A DNA stretch of 64,000 nucleotides from Desarmillaria ectypa. Taxonomy: Eukaryota; Basidiomycota; Agaricomycetes; Agaricales; Physalacriaceae. The position numbers and the translations under genes are program-made. The DNA lies in contig JAUDYN010000011.1 in assembly GCA_030407005.1 (NCBI GenBank), positions 1,906,575-1,970,574 on the forward strand. The letters run 5' to 3'. Below the pieces are notes generated by a model, which had not been told where the DNA came from, did no database searches, and was given only the letters and a program-made list of their open reading frames with translations. This document shows, in pieces, positions 22,124 through 33,779 of the stretch (its first letter is position 1; each line of letters starts with the position of its first letter).

Positions 22124-25100
22124 TCGTGTCGTGGTAGTCGTCAGTGGTCGGTGGTGGTGGTGGTGGTAGTTGGAGAAAGAGAAAGGAAGGAAAGGAAACA
22201 AAGGTGGGGGGTGAGACGGGAGGTGTAGTGGAGGGGGTTCAAATTAAAATAGCCCTCTCATAACTGGCGCTTTTTGAGAGAACCTCGCAAAACCGCCGCC
22301 GGCCCCTTTTTCATCTGTTATGTAACCGTAATTCGGCGAGATCCCTGGGCGAAATTTACATCCTCCGTGGGTGGCAAGGGTAATAAGGGCCTTCGGAGCA
22401 AAGAAAACAAGTGACCGAGGAACCAGTGGGAGAGTGAGGGTCCTCCATCGGTCAGGGTCGTTGCCATCACCTCGTGAACAGATTCCTCTTTTCTCTTACA
22501 ATTGCCACCGTAGAGCGTTTTTTTTTTTCCTTCCTTCCTTCCTTCCTTCGGTCAGATCTTGCTTGCGTAACTCCGGAGTGATGGCTGACCATAAGTCACG
22601 TTATGGACCGTTGCTAGGCCCGGGAGAAGCGCTTTCGTCCTTACATATACATGTATACCTGTCGGAGGGGGGAGGGGAGGGGGCTCTTCTGCTCATTATT
22701 CTTTGTTTCTTATGTGTCAAACGTTGGAACCGTGTCAGCCTGCTTTCAAGTATAACTGGCAGCCTACATTCACTCGACACTCAAAACTCGAACGGTCCCG
22801 ACGTCGCTTTGGACGCCATAGCAACGTTTCCGCGGACTTCAAAAGGCCCTATTTGCGGCTGAATCTCACGTTGTGTCATAACATAACGATTTCAATGAAA
22901 ACATATACCATTGACGCCTTCGTCTGCTCTCTATCGTCGTCCTCTTCTCCCGCGTCGAAATCTCTCTCTCTCTCCCTGCCAGCATTCATCATTCATTCAT
23001 AATCGCATGAATGTTCCTGAGTAAAGTACCCTAAGAATTGCGTGAACCTTTAAAGCTAAAGACCGATCTCATCATTGACGTGTTTACGAGAACGGACAAA
23101 ACGCGCAAGTTGGTAACCTCGAGGAGCACACGCCTGAATCTCACAGTCCGGTTCTTCCCTTGTGTGAACAATAAGCAAAGGGCCATATTCCAATAATGAC
23201 GATTCAGCCATCCCAAGCAATCATATCAGAAAGCCAGGAAGACGCCGAACTCAGGCCCCACCATCGGATCCTCGCACCGTTTCTCCTTTCCCCCCTGAGG
23301 ATCGGGGATCCTCATTAAAGCTCGTATCCTCCCATCACCAATCTCCCGGATATCCTTAAGGCCCAGGCCAACTCGATGATTAATCCTCTTCCTGTACATT
23401 CATAAATTCACGACACCAAGACCCTCCTAAATCTAGGTCCAAGACCCCATACATAATATAACATTCATAAATCCTTGCACCACAAGCGTTATTCCCGGAA
23501 AAGGGGAATATTGAAAACTCCATTCATGATATCAATAATGACTCACTCAAATCCAATTTCGCTAGAACCCACATGAGATTAAAAATCCAATTCGCCTACA
23601 ACTTGCTGCTAGAGGGAAATCTCCGTGACAGGTAAATTCTTAAGCGGGCCTTGGCATGGTCAAACTGCTAGTGGAGGAAACCCTCCGTGACCGTTATATC
23701 CTCAAGCAAACCCATGGCCTCGTTCCCCAGGAATAGAAGAATAACAACATCAAACCAAAAAATCTTATCACAAGACTAAAATCCCTAAGGCAAACCCCGA
23801 GTCCAACATTGAAAAAATTCCAATTCTCAGGAACAAACTTCCCACCCGACTTTATAATTAAACGCCGACGGGAAATTTTACGAGAACAGCTCGGAAAGCT
23901 GACCTTGATATGTTACGGTGAAGCCTACACGCTGAGAAATGATACTGACGTCAGCGCCCCGAAACATTCAAAACACTGCCCTCTGAAATTCAAAAAAGAG
24001 CAACGCCACTGAGAAAATTAAAATTCCGATTCGTAAATCTCACCATCCAAAACCAATTCCCCACAAGAAGGGACGAAGCCCTATAACCACCAGACCCATC
24101 CCTAGGCAAAACCCGAGTTGCTGCCGGCGGGCAACAGCGAAAAGAAAAGAAAATCCAATTCTCAGGAAACACCCGAGCGAGCAATGCAACAACCCAATTC
24201 CGTTCCCGCCCGAGTCCATAATTCAAGGAAGGTGGGTTAGGACCACTATCTCTCCCATGCACACACACACACACGTGCTATCGCCTAACCGACGTCAAAC
24301 CTTGGAGCCAACGTAGCGCCCCGGGATAGTCACGAGAAAAACACATCACCGCCCCGAATGCGTCGGACTCAACACAGGGAAGAGGAAGATAAGATTGCTC
24401 CCTCGTCGTCCTATCTACATGAACGTGTACATGTAATACCTCAGAAAAGAGCGACGCCCTCGGAAAGTGTACGCCACAGGAACACCATATCATATCACGA
24501 ACAACACGCTGCAAACGACCGTCTCCCCGCAGGACCAAGACACAGACACGAGGATCCCCGCATGAGAATTGCACGGCCAACAGAGATGAATCCGAGTTAC
24601 CGGTATTCTAAATCTCGGACATCAGAACGAAAGCATATTCACGTGCAGCAGCAGCTGCTCCTCCTCCTATCGAGAAATGAACGGCGAAGGATGAAACACT
24701 CGAGCTTTACCGAGGAGGCGAACTGCAAAGCTACGTGAGAGCAAGAAAGTAAAGAAAACGGCAACCAAAAACAACCTAGCCGGTGAACAAACCGGTACTA
24801 GGGGGAGGCAAAACCAAAGAGGCCACCCTTCGGAGCAAGCCCTATGCAAAAAAAAGGGAGTAAAGCCGGTAAACAAACATTCGGTCCCGTTAGCGCCAAA
24901 CTACACGGATAAAACCATACGCACCTCCTCCTCGAAACTGACGGCGAATACTCGATGAGATATCACCCCGATTGACAAAGTGGCATCTTAAGCAATAAAC
25001 ACATGCTGGAAACCAAACATCCAAGAGGTATAAACGGGGACAAAGACACGAACGAACCGGTACCGACTATCCATCTCGAAACGGGGGTGCATAGGTAGCA

Positions 25101-25370
25101 GCACCGAGAAAACACCGGTACCACCCGACGAAGAACCGGGACCTCGACGTTGGAGTAATACGGTCCCCGGTCCGAATTATCCGGGCAAAGAATACGTGTC
25201 ACCCATACATAAAACCCCATTCCAAAAAAGTACATACATAAAAAAGAACAGTAATACTAATACAAGTTTTTTGCGTCGATTCTTGGTTGCTTGGTCCGTG
25301 ATATAAAAGAAGAAAAGAGAGGCAAGAATGCATGCAGTCGTCGTGTCATAAGAGGGAGAGAGGTCACCCA
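22124..25370. other. 3.2 kb gene-free stretch
   Basis: It contains the P450 upstream region, a CCTT tetranucleotide run near 22535 and a short AC run near 24258. Purine/adenine-rich sequence on the plus strand from about 23.2 to 25.2 kb includes recurring phrases such as CCAATTCTCAGGAA near 23820 and 24155. ORFs here are short and show no family signature. The recurring phrases suggest a decayed repeat. Confidence 0.35.
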
Positions 25371-26283
25371 TTAATCCATATCCATATCAAACCCATCCCA
25401 CTCTTCTGCCTCCAATTTAGCAGCAGCAGCAGCCTTATCCTGCCAAACCTCGTCCTCCTCCTCTTCTTCTTCTTCTTCTTCTTCCTCCTCCTCCTCCTCC
25501 TCATCAGACTCTGGCACACTTTCTCCAACACTGCCATACTCAAACCTCGGAGCGAGGACCTCCATCGGCGTCCCAGGCTGAACATCATAATCATGCATCC
25601 TCGGACCCGCCTTTCCCCCCACCGGGACACTCGAACTCCCCGTACCCACGCCCCCACTAAGGAAACTCGGCCACAAACTCCTATCCTCGGGTAAACTCTC
25701 GGTCTTGAGGTGACTAAGGATAGCAGCAGCCTCGAGGAGCTGGACCTGCTGATGCTTGCTCAAAACGTACTTGCTGGACTCGCGCCAGTGGGGAGTATGT
25801 TCCCAGCGGTGTTTGATGAGGCAAGAGGGGTGACGGTAGATCTGCGCAGCGTTAGCGAGGAAGGAAGGCAAGGACGGGGGGGAACGACGACCTTGGAGCA
25901 GCTCTCGCATTTATGATCCACACCGCGTTTCTTGCCGTTCTTGGGTATGACCACGGGGCTGGATATCCCTGCGAGTTCATCGGGGGTGGTGGTGCTAGAT
26001 AGGGAAGATGGGCTGGAAAGGTATGAGGACGAGTGGGTGAAGATTGAGTATTCAAGTAGAACTCACGAAGGGCGAGAAGCAGCATCTCTAGCATCACTGA
26101 GCCTCCTCCTCGCCTTGCCTGTCGAAGAGAGACGACGGTGCTTGTTCGACTCTGGGATTGGCTGGGCATTGGCTGCGGCCACGGAAAGCGAGAGAAGACT
26201 CAGACCGTCCTAATAACATTTACAACCCGGTCAAGCAATCATCGTAGCAATCAAGTGCTCACCGTGGGCATAGACTCTGACAT
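25371..26283 (-). CDS. C2H2 zinc-finger protein
   Basis: Four exons: 26263-26283, 26067-26209, 25892-26012 and 25371-25841, about 251 residues. The start MSESMPT lies in a 21-nt first exon. A low-complexity N-terminus (NKHRRLSSTGKARRRLSDAR) leads to one classical finger, HKCESCSKIYRHPSCLIKHR then WEH, fitting C-x2-C-x12-H-x3-H. The intron falls inside the finger, after CESCSK. The conserved block SKYVLSKHQQVQLLEAAAIL then SHL follows, typical of a fungal single-finger family. A Glu-rich run lies near the end, and the tail reads EEWDGFDMDMD. Role inferred: nuclear DNA-binding regulator, target unknown. It lies 124 bp downstream of the co-oriented F-box-like gene. Confidence 0.85.
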
Positions 26284-26407
26284 GATAAAAACAAACTCAA
26301 GAGTAAAATGTCAAACGAGGAGTAACGATCACCGCCCAAAACTTTTTTTTTTAATTTCAGGTTCCGATTATGCAATCAGACCTGTCCTATTTTGGATAGC
26401 TCTGTCT

Positions 26408-27649
26408 CTAATCTACCACTCGTAACTTTGGGAGGAGTTTACACAAATCCTTCTCTTCGAGTATACCACCACCTCTGACTAAAACCAGGTGCTCCACGTC
26501 CCTAACTTGTCCGAGGACGTCCCTAATTCCGTCCCCGCCCGATACGCCTAGGACTTTGATGACGCAGCCCGACCTCCGGACCAACCCTCTCAGCGCCTCC
26601 GCGTCCGCCCCGCCTAACACACCTAGTACTTCCAACTTTGGCAACTCCAACCATGCGAGCAACCCGCCGACGCCGTCGCCTCTAACCCACAATTCCCTGA
26701 TCAGGTCATGCCTGACCGGCCAACCTCCCACCACCGCCGGCGTTACCCAGGTCCTAAACACGGTAGCGGCCCTCATGCTCTCCAACCACTCCAAATTCTG
26801 CTCATACGTCGGCACTCCCCGACACAGCCCCGCCCCCGCCAAGACGCAATACCCGCCCTCCTCCACACCTTTTTCAAACTCAAACAGTTGCAAACCTTCC
26901 CATTTTACACCCAAAACTCCCGCAGGATACCCACACGTGCGCATCCTCTTCAAACTTCCCAAATCCACCGGGTTCGTATCCTCAAACAGCGCATCGAACC
27001 TGCCCCCACCCGGATTAACAAACACCAACCTCTCCACCTCTCCCCCTGCACCTCCCAACACAGCCCTCACACTCTCCTCCCCCCCAAGATCAACTTCAAC
27101 GTCCCTCCTCATTCCCTCCAAACACTTCACCAACGGGTTCCCCCCACACACCGGTATCCTCCCGCTCAGTCTCACCACCACCCTTCTCCCCCCTCCCGCC
27201 CTCTCCATCTGCTTCTTCAAACACCACACTACCCTCTCCACCCGCGGATGCAGCGCCACCACGTCGAAATTCACGTGCACCCGTACCCAGAGCGACCCGA
27301 GGCTCACCCCAGCCGTACGCCAGTGCCCGCATACCTGCGTCAGCACCCACGCAGGGCTCGCCAGAAAATCAGCTGAGGGCGCTAGGGAGGACACGCAGAG
27401 CGTGAAGATCTCCCGGAGGACGTCGTATGGGAGCGTCGATGCCGGTGAGGTGTTGGTACGAGGTATCATAGTATCAGGTAACTCCCTCTTGGTCGATGTC
27501 GAATGCAGAGAGTCGCCCGCTGCTGGGACGCCGCCGATAGACCGTGGTTTGTCCGCCTGTCGTCGTCGTGCGACCCTGTGCTCACTAGGTGATACGTCGC
27601 CCGTATTATATCTGGGCCAATGGCACTGTCGAATAAAAGCGCTAGCCAT
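26408..27649 (-). CDS. F-box-like protein
   Basis: Single-exon ORF of 413 residues. After a variable basic N-terminus the F-box-like core reads ASTLPYDVLREIFTLCVSSL (about residues 68-90), followed by WVLTQVCGHWRTAGVSLGSL with W, the usual CxxWR signature. The remainder is a leucine- and glycine-rich C-terminal region with repeat-like strands such as LPKLEVLGVLGGADAEALRG, as in F-box/LRR substrate adaptors. Expected role: SCF ubiquitin-ligase adaptor. An upstream in-frame ATG sets the start; a start at residue 61 (MIPRTNTSPASTLPYDVL) is a good alternative. Codon use is strongly GC-biased, which also opens long shadow frames on the opposite strand. Confidence 0.8.
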   Translation of the reverse strand: MASAFIRQCHWPRYNTGDVSPSEHRVARRRQADKPRSIGGVPAAGDSLHSTSTKRELPDTMIPRTNTSPASTLPYDVLREIFTLCVSSLAPSADFLASPAWVLTQVCGHWRTAGVSLGSLWVRVHVNFDVVALHPRVERVVWCLKKQMERAGGGRRVVVRLSGRIPVCGGNPLVKCLEGMRRDVEVDLGGEESVRAVLGGAGGEVERLVFVNPGGGRFDALFEDTNPVDLGSLKRMRTCGYPAGVLGVKWEGLQLFEFEKGVEEGGYCVLAGAGLCRGVPTYEQNLEWLESMRAATVFRTWVTPAVVGGWPVRHDLIRELWVRGDGVGGLLAWLELPKLEVLGVLGGADAEALRGLVRRSGCVIKVLGVSGGDGIRDVLGQVRDVEHLVLVRGGGILEEKDLCKLLPKLRVVD

Positions 27650-27985
27650 TTCCTATTTCAAAAAGTAGTTGCAAATTCCAAGAACATCAGTCAAACCTCG
27701 GGCTAAAAGAACAACGACAGACTCACTAAAAAGCTCCAAAAGAAACAAGTCAATCTTAATCCTCACTAACCCTCCTTTAAATACTCCCCCGCACTCTCCA
27801 CCTCCGTGCCCATCCGCAATTAACTTTCCAGCTAGCGAAGAGACAAACATGAAACCAATCAACTTCAATTTCCGAACATCATCCCGATAATTAACTCGGC
27901 ACACAAATTTAAAACTTTAATTCCCCCTACGACCCTTACCCACGTGTCTTCCTTCCCGCTTGGGGGTATAACAAACACTCAAAAA
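27650..27985. other. Short spacer
   Basis: F-box upstream region and intergenic sequence; nothing recognised. Confidence 0.3.
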
Positions 27986-29250
27986 GCTTGGCAACTGTAT
28001 CCGTCCCTCCACATGCGAGAGAAAGGAAAGCTTTCTCTCTCTTCGACGCGGCGTTAACCGTTACCTCCGCGTACTCGCGAGCAGCAGCACCTTTCCCCTT
28101 CCTCTTCCTCTCTCTACGGCAATCAATAACCCCCCTTCACTCACTCTTTCACATTAAAATGATCATGATGCGGGTTAATTTACACCCGCTTTCATCTTCT
28201 TTCAATATCGCATGGTTCTGCCCTTCGCTGTCTCAGCGCGCATCAAACTTCCTCCGCCCGCGTGAATAAATGAACACGAACGCTCGTAAACGAAGAAATT
28301 CCCTTCTCGTGCATTTGGTCGTATACTCCTTCCCTAGGAACGTAAGTTTCATGACCTGTGGCTGATACTTCATATCGCATATATGGATACGGACGTGGCT
28401 CATACTCAATACCGCCACAACCCTCATATACTCCCCGCCTTGAGTTGGAACATTAAAACAGCAGCCGCTGAACAGCGTACGATACAACTTGGAGCCGGAG
28501 AGTGTTAATTATCTTCCTTCTACCCATCCGATCCACTTCATGCATGTCCGTCGCGCCATAGGGGAAAAAAAAAATGCAAGACGAACGCACAGCACCCCAC
28601 TAATATCAACAAGTGTAAGAGACGGGCTGTTCATGGATCCTACCCCACCTCGCTTCGGGTCTCAGCGCCTCCCCCCGCCCGCTTTGAGTATACATCAAAA
28701 ATAAAATAAAAGGAATTCGCTCCCTTGCAGTGGCTGATACTACCTCAGATTCGCTACCCTCTCCAAGACATTGAACCATCATAGGAACACATCATTTATC
28801 ACCGTAAGGAAGACGACTCGGGGCGAGTCTTTTTTCTCCCTCTCGACTCGCGATGGCGCAGGATAGAACTTCCGACGCCGCGTCAAATGTCCTCAGTCAT
28901 GCCTTGTGACTGATGCCACCTCAGATTCGTTACCCGCCACGATCTTCTCCAAGACATTGAACCATCATAGGAACACATCATTCATCACCATAGGGGAGAT
29001 GACTCGGGGCGAGTCTTTTTTTCTTTTTCTCCGTCAAAATAAAATAAATTGGCTGCTACTTGATATCAAGCTCAAGCAGAACAGCGTAGGATAGAATATA
29101 CACTCTCAGTCAACTGTTCATCGCGCAACTTGCGTCAAATATTAATTTCACCTCAAGAGGATACCACATCCCACTCTGCTCGCATAGTGGCTGATACTTC
29201 ATATCGCACCAGATAATATATGGATACGGATGCGGACGTTCGATACCGCC
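27986..29250 (+). repeat. Dispersed repeat module, copy 1, with internal tandem repeat
   Basis: The stretch around 28080-28260 (a TCTCTACGGCAATCA start, then TTTCACATTAAAATGAT) recurs at 33885-34080 on the same strand. A short part recurs inverted near 30060. Inside copy 1, two units of about 175 bp starting at 28730 and 28906 are direct repeats sharing CCTCAGATTCG, CCAAGACATTGAACCATCAT and GACTCGGGGCGAGTC. No coding sequence is seen. The family is not identified. Confidence 0.55.
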
Positions 29251-30207
29251 ACAACCACAACCACAGCCGGCCATCATTCCTTTCATTCATCGTCACCGGG
29301 GGAGGGAAATGGAATGGAAGACGAACGCACGGAAGGAATACCGCGGTTGACTAGTACCCCACCTGTACCATACAGAAGTAGGTTAATATCCACAAGTGTA
29401 CGATACGTCCATATCATGGGAGGAACATGCAAGAGACGCGATTCTCTATATATGGCACTCGCCGCACAGATGGTGGGGTAAACATGAATGAAGCCCCCCC
29501 CCCCCCCCCCCCAAAAAAAAAAAACCGAAGCAAACCAAAGGACCCTGCATGTCGGCCATCTCATCGTCATAGGGAAAAACGGAAAATAGCACGCTCCACG
29601 TAAATGACTCGGCGTTTATCTTTGTTCCTCTCCGCTCGCTTTACCCGAATCGCCTCCCCGTAATCCAAAATCGCTTCGATGCTGCTCTCGACCCCAAGGA
29701 GCCTGGAGGGGAGGACCGCGATGGGGCGAATATCATCCTGGCACGTATCGTTTGTCTGCTAGGCGATCCGATAGCTCCAAGCGTGGCGCCTCACCCGCCC
29801 ATTGATTCATCAAAGGAAAAGGACCACGTACCCCCCCCCCCCCCCCGTCCATCACCCCGCTGTCTTCCTAGTTGATGTTCGTTCCAATGTTTGCTTCCCC
29901 ATCCCACGCCTTTCTTGCATGTAGGTGCGGAGGAGGAAGTTGATATTGAGAGATAAAAGCGGACCCGCGGCGTCACTATCCGGGGAGATATTGAAGGAAC
30001 AAGATGAAAGAACCCGAGGTGTCACTATTGCCTTTGGTTCTTTAATGTGGAGGTCGTCATCAGTCATCGATTATGATTGCCGTAGAGAAGGGAGTGGGTG
30101 GTTCCTACCAGCGAGCTGGAAACGCGGGACTTGGTAGAGAAGAGGGAAGAGAGGGGATCGTGTCACTTGCATATCCCTCCCCCCATGACATCTGGCTCGG
30201 AGCGAGG
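29251..30207. other. Spacer with homopolymer C tracts
   Basis: No gene. Two long C runs are present: 19 C followed by 12 A at 29494-29524, and 17 C at 29831-29847. The phrase TCGATTATGATTGCCGTAG near 30065 is the reverse complement of part of the module at 33890, so the inverted homology of the palindrome may extend outwards in degraded form. Confidence 0.4.
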
Positions 30208-31900
30208 ACTAATTCCAATCGTCCGCTTTTCATTTACACCAGCACCACTAGGGTTCTGTAAGAAATGTCGGATCCTAAACATGGTGTTCATGACCTGGTT
30301 TATACGTCAACAATTGCCAATATTTATGACATCGTCGCAGCAGAAAGTAGCGCGCCGCCCACCTCTACAGCACTACTGTGACTAAACGTGATATTCCGGA
30401 GTTCATAGAATATACTTTTGATGAGTTTCGTTGGTTTGGGCACTAATCCTGGGGAAAATAGTTTATGCCTGGTTGTCTTGGCCAATGTAACGACATGCAA
30501 GCTCGGATTGGGCCTTACAGTATTCCCTTGGCATTATACAAGGATGTCGAAGCTGTCAGAATGAATACCGCACGCATACAGGTTATAAATATCTCATTTC
30601 TAACAGGTTATTAACACTTCTTGCTGATATGTTCGAAATCTGTTTAACATGTCCAAATTAGGGAGGATGTTTATAATCGGTTTTAAACACGGACCCATAA
30701 TGTCTTACGGAACCTTAACCGGCACGCTTCGTCCGACCATGAGGAGAACGGTCCGTTCCTTGTATGACCCACATCAGAATTCACCTCCAGGACTCGTGTC
30801 GAGCTGACTTGTTCTCGTCTGAGTGGAGGAATGACTTCTCGTGTGTCACCGTGCCACGTTTGCGCCATCCCTAGAGTAGTGTTATAGAATATGAATGGAT
30901 AGTCTCGGATCATGATGCAGATAACGATAAAAATGTTTATACGGTGCGATACCAGCTACCCAACGCGATATCGGCAAGACAAATGTGCAAAGCTAACTTC
31001 GTGTTCCTGAGAGCTGACTTCTTGGGACATCCACTCCGCAGCGAGTATTCGGTAGGGAGGTATGAAGCGTCTGCCTGGAGGGAACGAGCAGCCCCAGCCT
31101 GAGGCCAAGTTGCGGTCTCTTACATTGTATTGAATTTAGACATTGTCCTATTTTTGCGTCCTGTGATATTAAATGAATCAACCACCTTCATATCCAACCT
31201 AAGTTTGTAAGAGTCGAACTTTCTGGTATCAAGTGAAGTAGTGTCCACGGGCTCAGTAATGAGAGGTTCCTTCCCGTAGTGTCATACATCCCTTTCGTTA
31301 GCACTCGTTTCAAGCAGCGAGATGTCAGACTGGGATCACAGCCCGTTCCTGTTTTAATTTACGATGGCCGGAACCGGTATTTAATTCCATGATGAGGTCC
31401 GATCCTGAGGCGGGGACTAATCTAAAATCTGGGTGAATCGTCGAATGGAGAGTTTATCTGAAACTATAAAAAGGAGGGAAGGCGACGCGAGGCCCGAATG
31501 GATATCCCCGAGTAGGTGAAAAATACTGTAGTGCGCTGTGACCGGGGACTACGCGAAGATGATTAACCTCATGTGTTCCTGAGAGCTGGGAAACGGCATT
31601 CTAACGGTATTTACGAGAGCCGAGCGGAAGTGCACTTCCCAGTAGGTGAACGGAGCGAGGTACCTTTTTATGATACGTCTCCCGAACTCGAGAGGACGGG
31701 TGCAAATGTATGATATGGCGTATTATGAACGTTGCTATGTATACTAAAGCAGTACCAGGTTTTGAACTGTCATGAGGGAATAAGGCTAGTTTGAGGGAGC
31801 AGTGTAAGCGGAATATTATGGAGGGAGCGTAGGGTTCCTTGTTTAATTTAATCAAAGCAACCCTGGGGGTGCCGACGCGCTAAATTAACCCTGCGCGCGC
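30208..31900 (+). repeat. Left arm of the smaller inverted repeat (axis about 32.2 kb)
   Basis: Matches the reverse complement of 32547-33695. The innermost ~1.3 kb is very similar, including a 60-80 residue shadow ORF on each arm that starts MIKLNKEPYAPSIIFRLHCS. The inner end stops abruptly after CCCTGCGCGCGC near 31900. A block at 30246-30721 is absent from the other arm (see next feature). No protein-coding function is evident, and the element type is not known; a foldback-like transposon is one possibility. Confidence 0.8.
30246..30721. mobile_element. MITE-like insertion in one palindrome arm
   Basis: About 476 bp is present here and missing at the equivalent place in the right arm, where CATTTACACCAGCAC runs directly into GCTTCGTCCGACC. 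The ends carry imperfect inverted repeats. GGTTCTGTAAGAAAT at 30251 pairs with the reverse complement of the right end, GGTTCCGTAAGACAT, with two mismatches. GCAC flanks both sides and may be a target-site duplication. No ORF of note. The superfamily cannot be assigned. Confidence 0.6.
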
Positions 31901-32546
31901 GTGAGTCGATTGAGGAACACGAGGAGGGAGCGTCAAACCAAGCCTGGAGTCATGATTTTGGACGGTGCGCCTTGTGAGGGAGGGTAAGCACCACCGACGG
32001 TTCGGGAGTCTGACCAAAAAATAAGGGTCGGGAAGGAATGATCCTGCCTAGTTTCCTCCTCTGCAGAGAAAGGAATCAATCAATCCATTATCTAAAACAC
32101 AGTAGTTTGTACCATGAACGAAGATCCTTGTGGGGGCTATCCATTACAACTCCGGTGAAACGCTGCGAGCTATTGAATCGCCTGTGCAGCCGATTAAGTA
32201 AGAAATCAGCGTCGGGATGATGGTCCATCTGATTGAGCCTATAAAGCTCAGCACGGGAGCTGCGGCCTATCAGCGTATAAACGAAGAACCCCGAGGGGCT
32301 ATCATTACAACTCGGGTGAACCACTGCAGGCTATTGAATCGCCTAACAAACGACAGTGCCGCGGTTGTAAGGAATCGGCGACGGGATGGTAATACTTGTT
32401 TGCTCTTGTTAACTCACGTCGCGCTTGCCTGTTTCTGGGATGTAACGGTGACAAGGCGCCTGCTGCTCATTTACTTCCCCGGCGGCGTTGCCCTCTCTCC
32501 TACGGCTGACAGCTTTCAGTCATTAATCGCCCGGTGACCCTCCGGG
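31901..32546. repeat. Palindrome spacer with two direct repeats
   Basis: The unpaired centre of the inverted repeat. Two direct copies spaced about 160 bp apart begin near 32117 and 32281 and share GCTATTGAATCGCCT and GATGGT with a similar order of other short matches. No gene. Confidence 0.55.
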
Positions 32547-33695
32547 TGCGCGCGCAGGGTTAATTTAGCGCGTCGGCACCCCCAGGGTTGCTTTGATTAA
32601 ATTAAACAAGGAACCCTACGCTCCCTCCATAATATTCCGCTTACACTGCTCCCTCGAACTAGCCTTATTTCCTCATGACAGTTCAGAACCTGGTACTGCT
32701 TTAGTATACATAGCAACGTTCATAATACGCCATATCATACATTTGCACCCGTCCTCTCGAGTTCGGGAGACGTATCATTGAAAGGTACCTCGCTCCGTTT
32801 CCCTACTGGGAAGCGCACTTCCGCTCGGCTCTCGTAAATCCCGTTAGAATGCCGTTTCCCAGCTCTCAGGAACACATGAGGTTAATCATCTTCGCGTAGT
32901 CCCCGGTCACAGCGCACTGCAGTATTTTTCATACTCGGGGATATCCATTCGGGCCTCGCGTCGCCTTCCCTCCTTTTTATAGTTTCAGATAAACTCTCCC
33001 TTTGACAATTTACCCAGATTTCAGATTCGTCCCCACCTCAGGATCGGACCTCATCATGGAATTAAATACCGGTTCCGGCCATCGTAAATTAAAACAGGAA
33101 CGGGCTGTGATCCCAGTCGGACATCTCGCTGCTCGAAACGAGTGCTAACGAAAGGAATGTATGGGAAGAACCTCTTATTACCGATTTACTTAATACCAGA
33201 AAGTTCGACTCTTACAAACTTAGGTTGGATATGAACGTGGTTGATTCATTTAATATCACAGGACGCAAAAATAGGACAGTGTCTAAATTCAATAGAATGT
33301 GAGAGACCGCAACTTGGCCTCAGGCTGGGGCTGCTCGTTCCCTCCAGGTAGACACTTCATACTCGCTACGAAATGGACGTCATATCCTCCCAAAAATCAG
33401 CAGCACTCTTTACACACCGCCCAAATCACGTGGGGTTGGCTGGTGCTTCTCGTTATATGCATCATGATTCGGGACCATCCGTTCATATTGCGCTCTTCTA
33501 TAACACTACTCTGGGGGCGGTGCAAACACGCGAGAAGTCAACGCCTCTGTCAAATGAGGAGACGAAAGAACAAGTGTCAGCGCGACACGAATCTTGAGTT
33601 GAATTCCAACGTGGGGTCATATATTGAGGGAACAAAGATAGAGTAGGTCGGACGAAGCGTGCTGGTGTAAATGAAAAGCGAACTATTGGAATATA
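32547..33695 (-). repeat. Right arm of the smaller inverted repeat
   Basis: Reverse complement of 30208-31900 without the 476-bp insertion. It keeps the undisturbed target site of that insertion around 33650-33670. The sequence contains a T-A-rich promoter-like phrase, CTTTTTATAGTTTCAG, near 32975, also present in the other arm, but no open gene. Confidence 0.8.
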
Positions 33696-33779
33696 GATTA
33701 CAAAAGGCTTGACAGTAGCACGCTTCTGTGTCTAATCACCACATGTAAGAGAGACAATTCTGTCTTCTGTCTTCTCTAC

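Noticed and set aside
21884..22201. Longer N-terminus for the P450 with a histidine-rich leader
   Set aside because: P450 membrane anchors normally start at or near the first residue; the internal Met at 22123 fits and the leader is low complexity.
22371..22862. 163-residue ORF downstream of a G-rich stretch
   Set aside because: Contains microsatellite-derived Phe/Leu/Pro runs and no family signature; no splice or promoter support.
26556..27668. 370-residue plus-strand ORF and a 222-residue one over the F-box gene
   Set aside because: Both are shadows of the GC-biased minus-strand F-box-like gene. They are rich in Pro, Thr, Ser and His with no domain, whereas the minus frame has the F-box signature.
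31601..32781. Matching MIKLNKEPYAPS ORFs on both palindrome arms as a conserved protein
   Set aside because: Their similarity follows from the inverted repeat itself. The ORFs are short, one is interrupted earlier than the other and no family is recognised.
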